Assembly: GCA_947632115.1 (NCBI GenBank)
Contig: CANROB010000005.1
Span: forward strand, 1-64,000
Length of the DNA stretch: 64,000 nucleotides
Direction: 5' to 3'
Source of the DNA: an uncultured Bacilli bacterium
GTDB lineage: Bacteria > Bacillota_I > Bacilli_A > RF39 > UBA660
A model generated the notes under the pieces. The model searched no databases. It saw only the letters and a list, made by a program, of their open reading frames with translations, and was not told the DNA's origin. Shown here one piece after another: positions 31,089 through 40,410 of this stretch. Both the position numbers and the translations under genes were made by a program. Position 1 is the first letter of the stretch, and each line of letters opens with the position of its first letter.

Positions 31089-31277
31089 TTACCTATAATA
31101 TACTTTTTGAATACTTTCTTTTTTTTCATCATCTAATCTTTCTTCCCCTTTTTGATAGGCTTCATCTAAACTTTTACTTATGTCATTTAATTTATTTAAG
31201 ATATCTCTTTCGTAGGATGATAATTCTTGCTCTTTCTCTTGATTCGTATCTTCTTGGTTAATCATCTTATCCATCAT
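31089..31277 (-). CDS. 62-aa acidic/helical protein, translationally coupled to the 1329-aa gene
   Basis: ATG at 31277 overlaps the upstream stop (31274) by 4 nt. Confidence 0.55.
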   Translation of the reverse strand: MMDKMINQEDTNQEKEQELSSYERDILNKLNDISKSLDEAYQKGEERLDDEKKESIQKVYYR

Positions 31278-34200
31278 GCCATTACCCTCCCTTGCATTTC
31301 AATTTCCTCTGTTTGGCTATACTGTGAATTTATCAAGTTTTTGCATATCGTTTTAAATTGATGTTTATCATAAGCTTCATAACTTCTATGTAACAATTCT
31401 GCTATAGATATTAATTTTTTAGAAGTACTCATATTTAAATGTTTAGCCACTAATTTATCATTAGGGTTTCCTATTCTATTATTTTCAAGAGTAATGGCAT
31501 CTTTTAAACACATACATATTTTTTTTGCTTTTTCAAAGTCAGAGTTATCTATACCATACTTTTGACAAATTTTATCCAATCTATAATCGCTTTCAGCACT
31601 AAAAGCATAGGATACCACTGCTTGCATTAATCGAATGTCCTCATCACTATATCCCTCTTGTTCAAGGAATGGAACCATTTTAGTAGCACTATTACTACCA
31701 ACTCGAACATCTGCTGTTTTATTGACTTTAGCACACTCACAATATTTCGTGCATTGTAATAATAAATCAAAACTATGGATATCCAATTTTCCATTTTCAT
31801 TTAGTTCTTCTTGCCCAATTTTACTTGATAAAAACAACATTCTTTCCACATGTTCTATATCTTTATATAACCCTGTACTAGCAAGATTAGATATTTGTTT
31901 TCCAAGAAAAGAAATATCTGTCTCATGCAACACTTTCGATAAAGGAAGATCTGGGGTTTCTGCTTGATATATATTGTAAATGTTTTCTAATTTAGGGATA
32001 TCTACTCGATTTACCTGAGGATTTATAGTATTCATCAATATGTCCTCATATTCATCAACAGGAATATCAATATAATTTTGTCTTTCACTAGTTTCCATGT
32101 CAACTTTAAATTTATTATTTTCTTTATCTAAAATATCCATCAATTTACTACTATAGTGATAATACGATGCAACATCGCCAATTTCTTGATATCGAATTTG
32201 TAATTCCTTCATGATTTCATTCATAATATTTTCAATTTTATTAGTTGGAAAATACATTTCTAACCAATCTGGATTTGTCATGCGCAATCCACTACGATTA
32301 TTTTCATGTGATAATAGAATTTTTTCTAATAACTCCAATTTAGTATCTAAAGAACTTGCTGAATGAAAATCATTTATTTTTTGATCAATCTCATCTCTTT
32401 CATGTTCCACAATTTTCTCTTTATCAATATATACAATTGGAATTTTCATATCTTCAGAACATTTTATTGCTTTTTGTTTGATTTCATCTTTCATATCACT
32501 ATAAACAATAACATAGCTAGGCTGAATATTTTCACATATAGGGGTTCTTTTATCATCACGTATTTCAAATCGTTCTAGCGTTTGTTCATTATGCGTATGT
32601 CTTGTATAATCAATAATATCTTGTGCAGACATAAAAGTTAGTGGTCTACCTTCTTGAATATCATAACCATCATTAAATGTATATAAATCATATGGAGCTG
32701 ATTTCGTTAATGCTTTTGGATCCCAACTATCAAAACCAAATAAAACATCTTTTACTTCTGCCATACCCATATTGTTATTAGCTATTAAAGAACAACAGAT
32801 TCCGTGATTGCTCTTTCTCTCACTCTTATTCCAAGAATCAAAATAATTATTATTAATTAATGTTAATTCACCATAAGCACAGGTACTATGTATTAACATT
32901 TTAAAATCATATCCAGCTTCGTATACTAAAACCTGTTTTACTTTTTTTTCTCCATTTTCCGTTACAACAAAGTCTCTATAATGTGGTTTATTATCAACAT
33001 AGTTTCCATTTTCATCTTTTATTTTATTTGTTACTTTATAAACACTATCGGATATATTTTTACTATATAATTGACGCAATGATTGATCTATATAAGCAAT
33101 TTCATCAAAAGTTAATGGTTCCATATTAAGAGTGTCATAACTTTGTTTAATAGTATCTAATTTTTCAATATTTAGTATTCTTCTTATCTGTTCAACATAC
33201 TTTACCTGTAATTCATATTGAGTATCCTTAGCAAATTCTTTCATAGAAGTTCCAAACATTCTAACAATTTCACATGCTTCTTCTATATTAATGCTAAAAT
33301 ATTTATTTAAATAAGCATTTTTAGCTTTGTTTAAATCACGATTTTGAATAGCTTCGTCAAATGATTCATCACAAAGTTTTAATCTTCTTTCTTTATAATT
33401 GTTTAAATCTTCTATAGAATTTATTTCAGGAATAATATTTAAAGTAGGGTCAATTTCATCTTTTGAACTCTCTTCAATACTATTATAATATAAACTAACT
33501 TCTCTAAAACCTATTTCGGTTAACACTTCCCATTGTTCAAGTGTTAACGATGTTAAATCTATCTTTTTTTCCTTTTTAATCTTCGATAGCCGATATCCTT
33601 TATTTGGAGTAGAACTATGATTTAATTCTGCAGCCCTAGATACAAATAAAGCTAAATCCATTTTATCTGCATATTTTGAATTATTAATGACTTTTATAAT
33701 ATTTTCAAAGATAACATGATCGCCATTTGGTCCATACTCTAGCGCAATCTGACTGGCTAACTCTGGATAACGACTCATTTTTTCTACAAAATTAAATCCC
33801 AAATCTAAAAAATCATCTGTTAGCAATGAAAAAGTTAAAGTCCTAGCTACATAAGGATTCTTTTCATATAATCTCTTAGCAAATTCATATTTATCATGGC
33901 GAAAAGGTCCTTTAAGAGAAGCAAAATCATTTGGATAATATTCTTCATTCCACTCATTAATAATTCTATAAAAAAATCTTTTATCAAAAAGCAATTCCGT
34001 GGCAACTTCTATTGGCAATTTAGGATCTTTTAAAAGGCTCTCTAATTGTTGTTGCGAAATGGTATTCCTTATTTGTGGATGTTTAATAATAGCTACTTTG
34101 TCCATCACAGGAATTTCTGGGGTTTGGAAGAATTCAATTAAATAATTTCCAAAAGAGTCTTGAGGTATCATTTTTCTTATTCTTTCATCATCTAATAATT

Positions 34201-35263
34201 CAATTTTTTCATTGGACTTCAAGTATTTACATTCAAGAATATCTGCTATAGACCCAATTTCTAATTTAGAAAATATACGATTATCAAATAAAATATCTTT
34301 TAGAGTTGAAAAATCTATTTTTGTATCTCTAAAAATAACCCCTAATTCTCTCCAAGTTATTTTTTCTAACACTTTTTCATGAAATATTACTTTTTTTAAA
34401 TCATCGCTCGATAATTTTGTATTCGATAAAAAATAACCAAGAGATAAATTTTCAAAAAGATAATCATTATGAATAAATCTCATGCAATCTTCATACGATT
34501 CACATAAACTTCCAACTAATGTAGAATAAGAATATCCCTTTATTTTTTCCATAATATTAGGACGCATAAGCATTTCTATCTTTTGCTCTTTTGAAAAAAT
34601 ATTTGAATTAATAATTTTCTCTAAACAAACATTATTGGCAAATGACAATATCTCATCATTTTCCAATAAAGAATTTTTGAAGGCTTGAGAATAATTTTCA
34701 CCTTCAAAAACGCTCTCAAGAATCCAGCCAAAAATACTATTACCCATATTTAAGGAACTATTAGTTGGGATTATCGTTTGAATATAAGAATTTAAAAAAT
34801 TCATTAATATTTTCTCATCATTGCCATGCTTAATTAAATTTCCTAATATAGTATGTTGTTCCCGAAAGGTCATAGTAAATTCTTCGTTACTTAATAATTG
34901 ATTATAAAAAGAATAATCTTCATCAAGAAAATCTAAAAAGCAATTGATAAGTGATACAAAATCCGTTGTAAGTTCAATATGATTATCATAAATAAAGTCT
35001 TGGTTCATGCGATTTAAAATTTCATACATTGTACTTCTAGGTATATTACTTAGCACATCATCAATAACTTTTTGCAGGAATTCTTCTAATTTTTTTTCAA
35101 TTTCAGCTTTTCCTTGATTCACTTGTTCTTCTAATTCTATGTCATCAATTAAATCTAGTTCTTCATAACGCTTTTGTAACTCTAGAACTTCTTCGCTTTC
35201 TAATCCTTTGTGAATTTGTTCTATAGAATCCTTTAATAGTTTACTAATTTCTGCATCATTCAT
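31274..35263 (-). CDS. 1329-aa protein: N-terminal alpha-solenoid-like repeats, conserved-looking central domain, C-terminal degenerate HD-like domain
   Basis: Single uninterrupted ORF. ~32-35-aa repeated units around residues 220-450 (e.g. VIFHEKVLEKITWRELGVIFRDTKIDFSTLKD / ILFDNRIFSKLEIGSIADILECKYLKSNEKIE / LLDDERIRKMIP...). Confidence 0.75.
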   Translation of the reverse strand: MNDAEISKLLKDSIEQIHKGLESEEVLELQKRYEELDLIDDIELEEQVNQGKAEIEKKLEEFLQKVIDDVLSNIPRSTMYEILNRMNQDFIYDNHIELTTDFVSLINCFLDFLDEDYSFYNQLLSNEEFTMTFREQHTILGNLIKHGNDEKILMNFLNSYIQTIIPTNSSLNMGNSIFGWILESVFEGENYSQAFKNSLLENDEILSFANNVCLEKIINSNIFSKEQKIEMLMRPNIMEKIKGYSYSTLVGSLCESYEDCMRFIHNDYLFENLSLGYFLSNTKLSSDDLKKVIFHEKVLEKITWRELGVIFRDTKIDFSTLKDILFDNRIFSKLEIGSIADILECKYLKSNEKIELLDDERIRKMIPQDSFGNYLIEFFQTPEIPVMDKVAIIKHPQIRNTISQQQLESLLKDPKLPIEVATELLFDKRFFYRIINEWNEEYYPNDFASLKGPFRHDKYEFAKRLYEKNPYVARTLTFSLLTDDFLDLGFNFVEKMSRYPELASQIALEYGPNGDHVIFENIIKVINNSKYADKMDLALFVSRAAELNHSSTPNKGYRLSKIKKEKKIDLTSLTLEQWEVLTEIGFREVSLYYNSIEESSKDEIDPTLNIIPEINSIEDLNNYKERRLKLCDESFDEAIQNRDLNKAKNAYLNKYFSINIEEACEIVRMFGTSMKEFAKDTQYELQVKYVEQIRRILNIEKLDTIKQSYDTLNMEPLTFDEIAYIDQSLRQLYSKNISDSVYKVTNKIKDENGNYVDNKPHYRDFVVTENGEKKVKQVLVYEAGYDFKMLIHSTCAYGELTLINNNYFDSWNKSERKSNHGICCSLIANNNMGMAEVKDVLFGFDSWDPKALTKSAPYDLYTFNDGYDIQEGRPLTFMSAQDIIDYTRHTHNEQTLERFEIRDDKRTPICENIQPSYVIVYSDMKDEIKQKAIKCSEDMKIPIVYIDKEKIVEHERDEIDQKINDFHSASSLDTKLELLEKILLSHENNRSGLRMTNPDWLEMYFPTNKIENIMNEIMKELQIRYQEIGDVASYYHYSSKLMDILDKENNKFKVDMETSERQNYIDIPVDEYEDILMNTINPQVNRVDIPKLENIYNIYQAETPDLPLSKVLHETDISFLGKQISNLASTGLYKDIEHVERMLFLSSKIGQEELNENGKLDIHSFDLLLQCTKYCECAKVNKTADVRVGSNSATKMVPFLEQEGYSDEDIRLMQAVVSYAFSAESDYRLDKICQKYGIDNSDFEKAKKICMCLKDAITLENNRIGNPNDKLVAKHLNMSTSKKLISIAELLHRSYEAYDKHQFKTICKNLINSQYSQTEEIEMQGRVMA

Positions 35264-35275
35264 ACAATTTCTCCT

Positions 35276-36151
35276 TTAAGAATCTATAGATAAATAATGA
35301 TTTACTATATTTTCTTTTTCTAATTTTAGTATATCAATATATTCTTGACGTTTCATTCTGGAAGAACGATAGGTAATATTATCCAAGGTAGATAACGAAA
35401 GTGTCCCATTAGAAAGTCCAAATTTTTTCTCAAATTCTTTCCTTTCATATTCTTTCATCTGCTTACTTTGCAAATAAGGTAAAGTATCTAGAAAGGTATC
35501 AAAAGAATCATTTAAAAGGAGTTCTACATTATCTTTCTCTTTTAAAAGAAAGTAACAACTGCGAATAATCGTGCGGTTGCCCAAGCATTTAGGCAAATAG
35601 AACAACTGATTATCTCTTGCAAAAATTCTGGTTTGAACTTCAACTAATATTTTATGAATACTAAAACCAACTTCTTCTTGATATTCCCCATATTCATCTT
35701 GATAACTAATTATTTTATTAGATTTTAAAGACATTATTTTTTGTATATAGGCATACAAAAACTCACTTTTTATAAATTCTATAAAATCAATGTTCTTATC
35801 TTGAATAATTTGAGAGACTTCATCCTCAGAAAAATAACTATAATAATAATTTTCATATTTTCCAAGGATACTTTTGTGATGATTAACCATTTTATTTGCT
35901 AAGCGGTTGTACTGATTAGTTCCACTAGGAATAGATACAATAAACCGATTTAATTTTTTATTATATTCCATAAAAGAATTTTGTTTTTGATTACTCAAAG
36001 AAAAATCTTGATTAAAATTAATTTCTATTAAAGACTCATCATGCAATTGATAAAAATATCGTTTCATTTTGTCTTTAATATCTTCATAATAAGCATACAA
36101 AATCTTTAAAAGCGATTCATAACTTGGTATATTATTATCCATGATTAACAC
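35276..36151 (-). CDS. Hypothetical 291-aa protein, upstream partner of the 1329-aa gene
   Basis: Intact ORF, 12-nt gap to the next gene; start may be MDNNIPSYES. Confidence 0.6.
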   Translation of the reverse strand: MLIMDNNIPSYESLLKILYAYYEDIKDKMKRYFYQLHDESLIEINFNQDFSLSNQKQNSFMEYNKKLNRFIVSIPSGTNQYNRLANKMVNHHKSILGKYENYYYSYFSEDEVSQIIQDKNIDFIEFIKSEFLYAYIQKIMSLKSNKIISYQDEYGEYQEEVGFSIHKILVEVQTRIFARDNQLFYLPKCLGNRTIIRSCYFLLKEKDNVELLLNDSFDTFLDTLPYLQSKQMKEYERKEFEKKFGLSNGTLSLSTLDNITYRSSRMKRQEYIDILKLEKENIVNHYLSIDS

Positions 36152-36233
36152 CTTACTATCCTTAAAATGATTATATCATATCAAGGAAAAAAAGACTATA
36201 TTCCTACTTTATGCGACAAGGAAAAGGCCTCAA

Positions 36234-36260
36234 AAAAAAGAACTAATTCTAGTTCTTAAT
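36234..36260 (-). terminator. Intrinsic terminator after the metallophosphoesterase gene
   Basis: AAGAACTAGAATTAGTTCTTTTTTTT on the minus strand. Confidence 0.7.
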
Positions 36261-36262
36261 AA

Positions 36263-37159
36263 TTAATACCGCTTTTTACCACTCATATTCGTAAACCTTT
36301 GAATAGTGGAATCTGGTGAATCACTACTTAAAATATTATATTCCATTTTTTCTCGGTCAAATCTAACCAATACCTCTTCTAAATCATAATCATTTTCTTT
36401 TTCTGTTAAAACAACATAAGAAGCTGTATCGATTGGATCATGTCGATAAGCCATTCCAACAGCGCGTATAGAATAAAATTTTGTCTTTGTTTCTTCATCG
36501 TATAACTTCCAGTGGACATGTCCTTGAATGACGGCATCAAAAAAATCGACTCTTTTTTTTGCAAATAAAGGATTATCCCTAGCAGATAAATAACCTCTTA
36601 CAAAGGGAGAATCTACTCCATATTTTTCTATTTGTCTTTCTATTTCATCTAGTTGCTCTAAACTATTTGTATATTGAAACTGATTAGAAGCATTATTTAT
36701 CACTTGCTTGCCATCGTTTAAATCATCAAAATAACTTTGATAACTCCAAGTACTTCTTTCATCAAAATCAATTCTAACATCATTCGCAAAATGACAAAGC
36801 GCTAAATGCTTTCCACCTATTAAAAGTTCAATAGATTTCGGATAAGCACTAATCACGCCAATCTGTTCTTCATTTAATTTAGAAAGTGTCCAAAGATAAC
36901 TTTTTTGTTTAGTAGCATGAAAATAAGAACGAAATGGTTCCGTACCTAAAAGAACATACTCTTCTGAATTTCCAGCTACTGATTTTACTCCATATTCTTC
37001 TAATAAATCAATTACCTCTTTAGGATTAGGGCCTAATCCAATATTGTCTCCTAAAGAATAAATTTCAGTAATGCCTCTTTTTTGAATATCCTCTAAAGCA
37101 GCTTGTGTTGGTTCTAATAAGGCATGAGCATCTGTAAATATAGCAATTTTTCTACCCAT
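36263..37159 (-). CDS. Calcineurin-like metallophosphoesterase
   Basis: KIAIFTDAHALLEP, EIYSLGDNIGLGPNP, SVAGNSEEYVLLG, ALCHFANDV, AVIQGHVHWKLY. Confidence 0.88.
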   Translation of the reverse strand: MGRKIAIFTDAHALLEPTQAALEDIQKRGITEIYSLGDNIGLGPNPKEVIDLLEEYGVKSVAGNSEEYVLLGTEPFRSYFHATKQKSYLWTLSKLNEEQIGVISAYPKSIELLIGGKHLALCHFANDVRIDFDERSTWSYQSYFDDLNDGKQVINNASNQFQYTNSLEQLDEIERQIEKYGVDSPFVRGYLSARDNPLFAKKRVDFFDAVIQGHVHWKLYDEETKTKFYSIRAVGMAYRHDPIDTASYVVLTEKENDYDLEEVLVRFDREKMEYNILSSDSPDSTIQRFTNMSGKKRY

Positions 37160-38039
37160 AAAACCACCTCTTCTTCTCTATTTTTTTGATAACCATCTTA
37201 ATCATCATACGATTTTGTTCAAACTTTTTTAACATTTCTTCACGAATTTTAGGATTCATTGGTGCATGAATTCTTTTTTCTACTCTTTGAAAAACATTTT
37301 CTAAATTTTCCTCTTCAATAATCCATAATTTTGATTCAAAAAATTGAATATCCGAAGAGGAACAAGTTCGTAAATATTTCTCTAAAAAATTTGCTTTTTC
37401 ATACATTTCAGTAGGAACGAAGAAATAATCTTCTCGATCAATTCCTAAACTATATCCCCCTAACTCAATAGAGGTGTTATTAAGCATCCATTCATTATCT
37501 AAAAGGGGCGAAAAAGAAACATTTTTCCCTTTTTCTACTAAAAATAAATTATCAGAATGACGATCAATATTTCCAATTAAAACATCAAAGAAAAATATTT
37601 GTATCAATTGATTCATTAAAGCATCTACAATACTAATTCTTCGATATTTTTTCATAAATGCTACTTTAATATCTCGAAAGTTATTAGTCTTAGCTAAATC
37701 TACGCCTTTTTGAGAAGCAAATTCTTCAACTAATACATCTCCTAAACGGTAAAATTTCTCTTCTTTTTGAAAAATATCCTCACTGATAAAACCTAATTCA
37801 CGGTGAGAAGAAGCTAAATCATAATGAGCACAAGGAATTCCATAATCGCGCGCTAATTCCTCCGCTACTAATTCATGATAGCAACCACTTACAAAACGAG
37901 CTTGCCGATAAAAATATTTTTTTCCTTGATAAAGAAAGGAAAACTGTGACTGATACGGAGTATCCAAGAAATTATCTAGAGAAATATATCCATCCTTTTC
38001 ACGATATTCTTCCACAAAAACACCTACTTTTTTTCTCAT
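37152..38039 (-). CDS. HipA/PI3K-fold-like protein kinase
   Basis: FFDVLIGNIDRHSDNLFLVEKGKNVSFSPLLDNEWML (DRHxxN catalytic loop plus downstream Asp); ELVAEELARDYGIPCAHYDLA. Confidence 0.75.
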   Translation of the reverse strand: MRKKVGVFVEEYREKDGYISLDNFLDTPYQSQFSFLYQGKKYFYRQARFVSGCYHELVAEELARDYGIPCAHYDLASSHRELGFISEDIFQKEEKFYRLGDVLVEEFASQKGVDLAKTNNFRDIKVAFMKKYRRISIVDALMNQLIQIFFFDVLIGNIDRHSDNLFLVEKGKNVSFSPLLDNEWMLNNTSIELGGYSLGIDREDYFFVPTEMYEKANFLEKYLRTCSSSDIQFFESKLWIIEEENLENVFQRVEKRIHAPMNPKIREEMLKKFEQNRMMIKMVIKKIEKKRWFYG

Positions 38040-38109
38040 TGATGATAATAATTACATAAAACGGAATGAACCCTATTATATTATAAAAATACTTTCTTGT
38101 AAATAAAAC

Positions 38110-38129
38110 AAAAAAGGCGTTTTCACGCC
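38110..38129 (-). terminator. Intrinsic terminator after the Noc-like gene
   Basis: GGCGTGAAAACGCCTTTTTT on the minus strand. Confidence 0.7.
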
Positions 38130-39829
38130 TAGTTTTTACTAATTTTGAAAATAACTTGATATTCATTCTCTAAATCATACTCTTCGGTATCAATAGAATA
38201 TCCACATTTTTCAATAGTATCATTAACTTGACGAATCAAATTAATAATTTCTTTAAAATCCAATCTTTGCGCTGGTTGAGCGGATGGAGGTAAAACAGGA
38301 TCGTATTGTTTTGAATAATCTGTAATGATAATTGGTTGAATATCTGTTTTTTCTTCCTTTAGAGAATCGTTTGCTGGTGGCGTATCTACTACTGGTGTTG
38401 GTTGAACTGGTTCTGGTGTTTCTGATACCTTAGGTTCCTCTTTCACTTCTGCAAAAGAACTTGGTAAATTGTTTTCTATGATTGGTGTAGATGGAATAGC
38501 AGAAATATCTGGTATAGATGGTATAGAAGGTACCTCTGGATTAAGAGATGGTACTTCTGGAATAATTGGCATAGCAGGATCACTAGATGATTCTACTGGT
38601 TCATTTTCTGGTATTACTGGAGTCACAGGTTCTAAAGATGGAGCTGGAACTACTGGTGTTTCCTCAACAGGAGTTGGTTCTATAGAAACCGTATCAAAAG
38701 GAGATGGAACTTTTGGTTCCTCTGGTGCCTTGTTTTCCACTTCTTGAGATACTGTTGGCATCGTTGGTGCAAGTAAATCTTGAAAATTAAATGGCTTTTG
38801 TTCTGTCTGGCCTGGTGTAGGCTCTTGTGTTGGTTCTTCACTAGTTGGTTTTACTTCAACAGAACCATTTTCAAGATTTGGAACTGGAGGAACTAAATTC
38901 TCCATACTAGAAGGTATTACAATATTTGGTATAACAGGAGCTTCTATTTTTTCCATAGAAGAACTTTCTTCTCCTACCATAGAATTTGATACAGGAGTTG
39001 GATTTTCCACAATTGGTGTGGATGGAATTCCACTAAAATCTACATTTGGAGTCTCACTAATTGGAGTAGCTGGAGCTAAAAGAGAATTAAAATCTACTGT
39101 TTTAGGTTGTTCAACGACATCTTGTGCCTCTTGTTGTTCCTTTTCTACATTCATAAATCCAGGAGTAGAAGTTACCCCTCCTGCTGGATTTGTATCATTA
39201 TCATCGATTGGATCTGTAATAAAAGTTCCCATTTTCTCTATTTCCTCCTCCGTCTTTCGAACAGTTAACCTATTCTCAATAATTTTCTTTAACATTTCTC
39301 TTTGCTGAGAAGCTGCTTTTAACTTCAATAAAGATCTTGCATGTCTTTCAGAAATTTTATCTTCCATCAAAGCTTCTTGAACTTCATCACAAAGATTTAA
39401 AAGTCTAATTTTATTCGCTATAGAAGATTGACTTTTACCAAGTTTAATTGCTAACTGTTCTTGTGTTAAATACCCCATATCTAAAATCTTTTTATAGGAA
39501 ATAGCTTCCTCGATTGGAGTTAAATCTCTTCTTTGAACATTTTCAATTAATGCAACCTCTGCGCTATCTTTATCATTAAAACTAGATATAATAGCAGGAA
39601 TGGTATCTTTTCCAGCTAAAACACTTGCTTTATATCTTCGTTCTCCGGCTATAATTTCGTACTTGTCACCTATCGGACGTACGATAATTGGTTGAATGAC
39701 GCCATGTTCTTTGATGGATTCAGATAGTTCAATAATAGAATCTTCATTGAACTTAATACGTGGCTGAAACCGGTTTGGTAAGATGTCGTTTAAATCTAAA
39801 TCTACTACTTTAGATCTCGTCTCGTCCAT
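38129..39829 (-). CDS. noc: Noc-like ParB paralogue with ~300-aa Pro/Glu/Ser-rich linker
   Basis: LNDILPNRFQPRIKFNEDSI, IAGERRYKASVLAG, VALIENVQRRDLTPIEEA, GKSQSSIANKIRLLNL (Noc-like), SERHARSLLKL; then a low-complexity PEST-like region and a short C-terminal domain. Confidence 0.8.
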   Translation of the reverse strand: MDETRSKVVDLDLNDILPNRFQPRIKFNEDSIIELSESIKEHGVIQPIIVRPIGDKYEIIAGERRYKASVLAGKDTIPAIISSFNDKDSAEVALIENVQRRDLTPIEEAISYKKILDMGYLTQEQLAIKLGKSQSSIANKIRLLNLCDEVQEALMEDKISERHARSLLKLKAASQQREMLKKIIENRLTVRKTEEEIEKMGTFITDPIDDNDTNPAGGVTSTPGFMNVEKEQQEAQDVVEQPKTVDFNSLLAPATPISETPNVDFSGIPSTPIVENPTPVSNSMVGEESSSMEKIEAPVIPNIVIPSSMENLVPPVPNLENGSVEVKPTSEEPTQEPTPGQTEQKPFNFQDLLAPTMPTVSQEVENKAPEEPKVPSPFDTVSIEPTPVEETPVVPAPSLEPVTPVIPENEPVESSSDPAMPIIPEVPSLNPEVPSIPSIPDISAIPSTPIIENNLPSSFAEVKEEPKVSETPEPVQPTPVVDTPPANDSLKEEKTDIQPIIITDYSKQYDPVLPPSAQPAQRLDFKEIINLIRQVNDTIEKCGYSIDTEEYDLENEYQVIFKISKN

Positions 39830-39921
39830 AGATAACCTCTTTTCTACCCTACAAATTCATTATAATATAATTTGGGAAATAATTCAATAACCTATTGGGA
39901 AATATTTAAGAGATAAAACTT

Positions 39922-40410
39922 TTATTTTCCCTCTTGATTTAATTTATATTCAATACTAATAACTTTTTCCTCTTCAAAAATAAATGTTAATACGGTATTT
40001 CCTTTTGAATAAACATAGGCACCATAAGAATCTTCATAGTCATTTCCATAAGTTTCTTCTACTTCTTCTTTGGTACTTCCTAAATGAATACCCTCTTTTG
40101 TTGAAACTTTATCTGTTAAAAGAGTAATCGTATATATTTTTTCTACATCATTCTCGACATAATTATAAATTTCATAATCTGGATAAGTATAGATATGATC
40201 TTCTCCTTCAAAAGCGCAACTTTTTACCTTTTGGGTTGTGAAATCTTCCCCTAAATGACTTTGTACTTTTTGAAATTCTTCCCCTACTTTTACATCTACT
40301 CCTTCTATAGAAATAGCGTAATTATTATCACTAGGGAATTCTTGCTCTTTTTTCTCTTCGCATCCAGTCATAAGTAAAAGTACTATCAAAATAAAGACAA
40401 TCTTTTTCAT
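39922..40410 (-). CDS. Small putative lipoprotein
   Basis: MKKIVFILIVLLLMTGCEEKKEQ lipobox. Confidence 0.7.
   Translation of the reverse strand: MKKIVFILIVLLLMTGCEEKKEQEFPSDNNYAISIEGVDVKVGEEFQKVQSHLGEDFTTQKVKSCAFEGEDHIYTYPDYEIYNYVENDVEKIYTITLLTDKVSTKEGIHLGSTKEEVEETYGNDYEDSYGAYVYSKGNTVLTFIFEEEKVISIEYKLNQEGK

Noticed and set aside
38129-39200. DNA tandem repeat or CRISPR-like array in the Pro/Ser/Thr-rich region
   Set aside because: Repeats are imperfect and in-frame coding (PSTP/EETP variants), with no spacer-repeat regularity.
38469-39308. Plus-strand ORFs 38469..38747 and 39018..39308
   Set aside because: Antisense to the Pro-rich linker of the Noc-like gene; their Gly/Ser-rich translations mirror the low-complexity region, and they have no SD or independent evidence.
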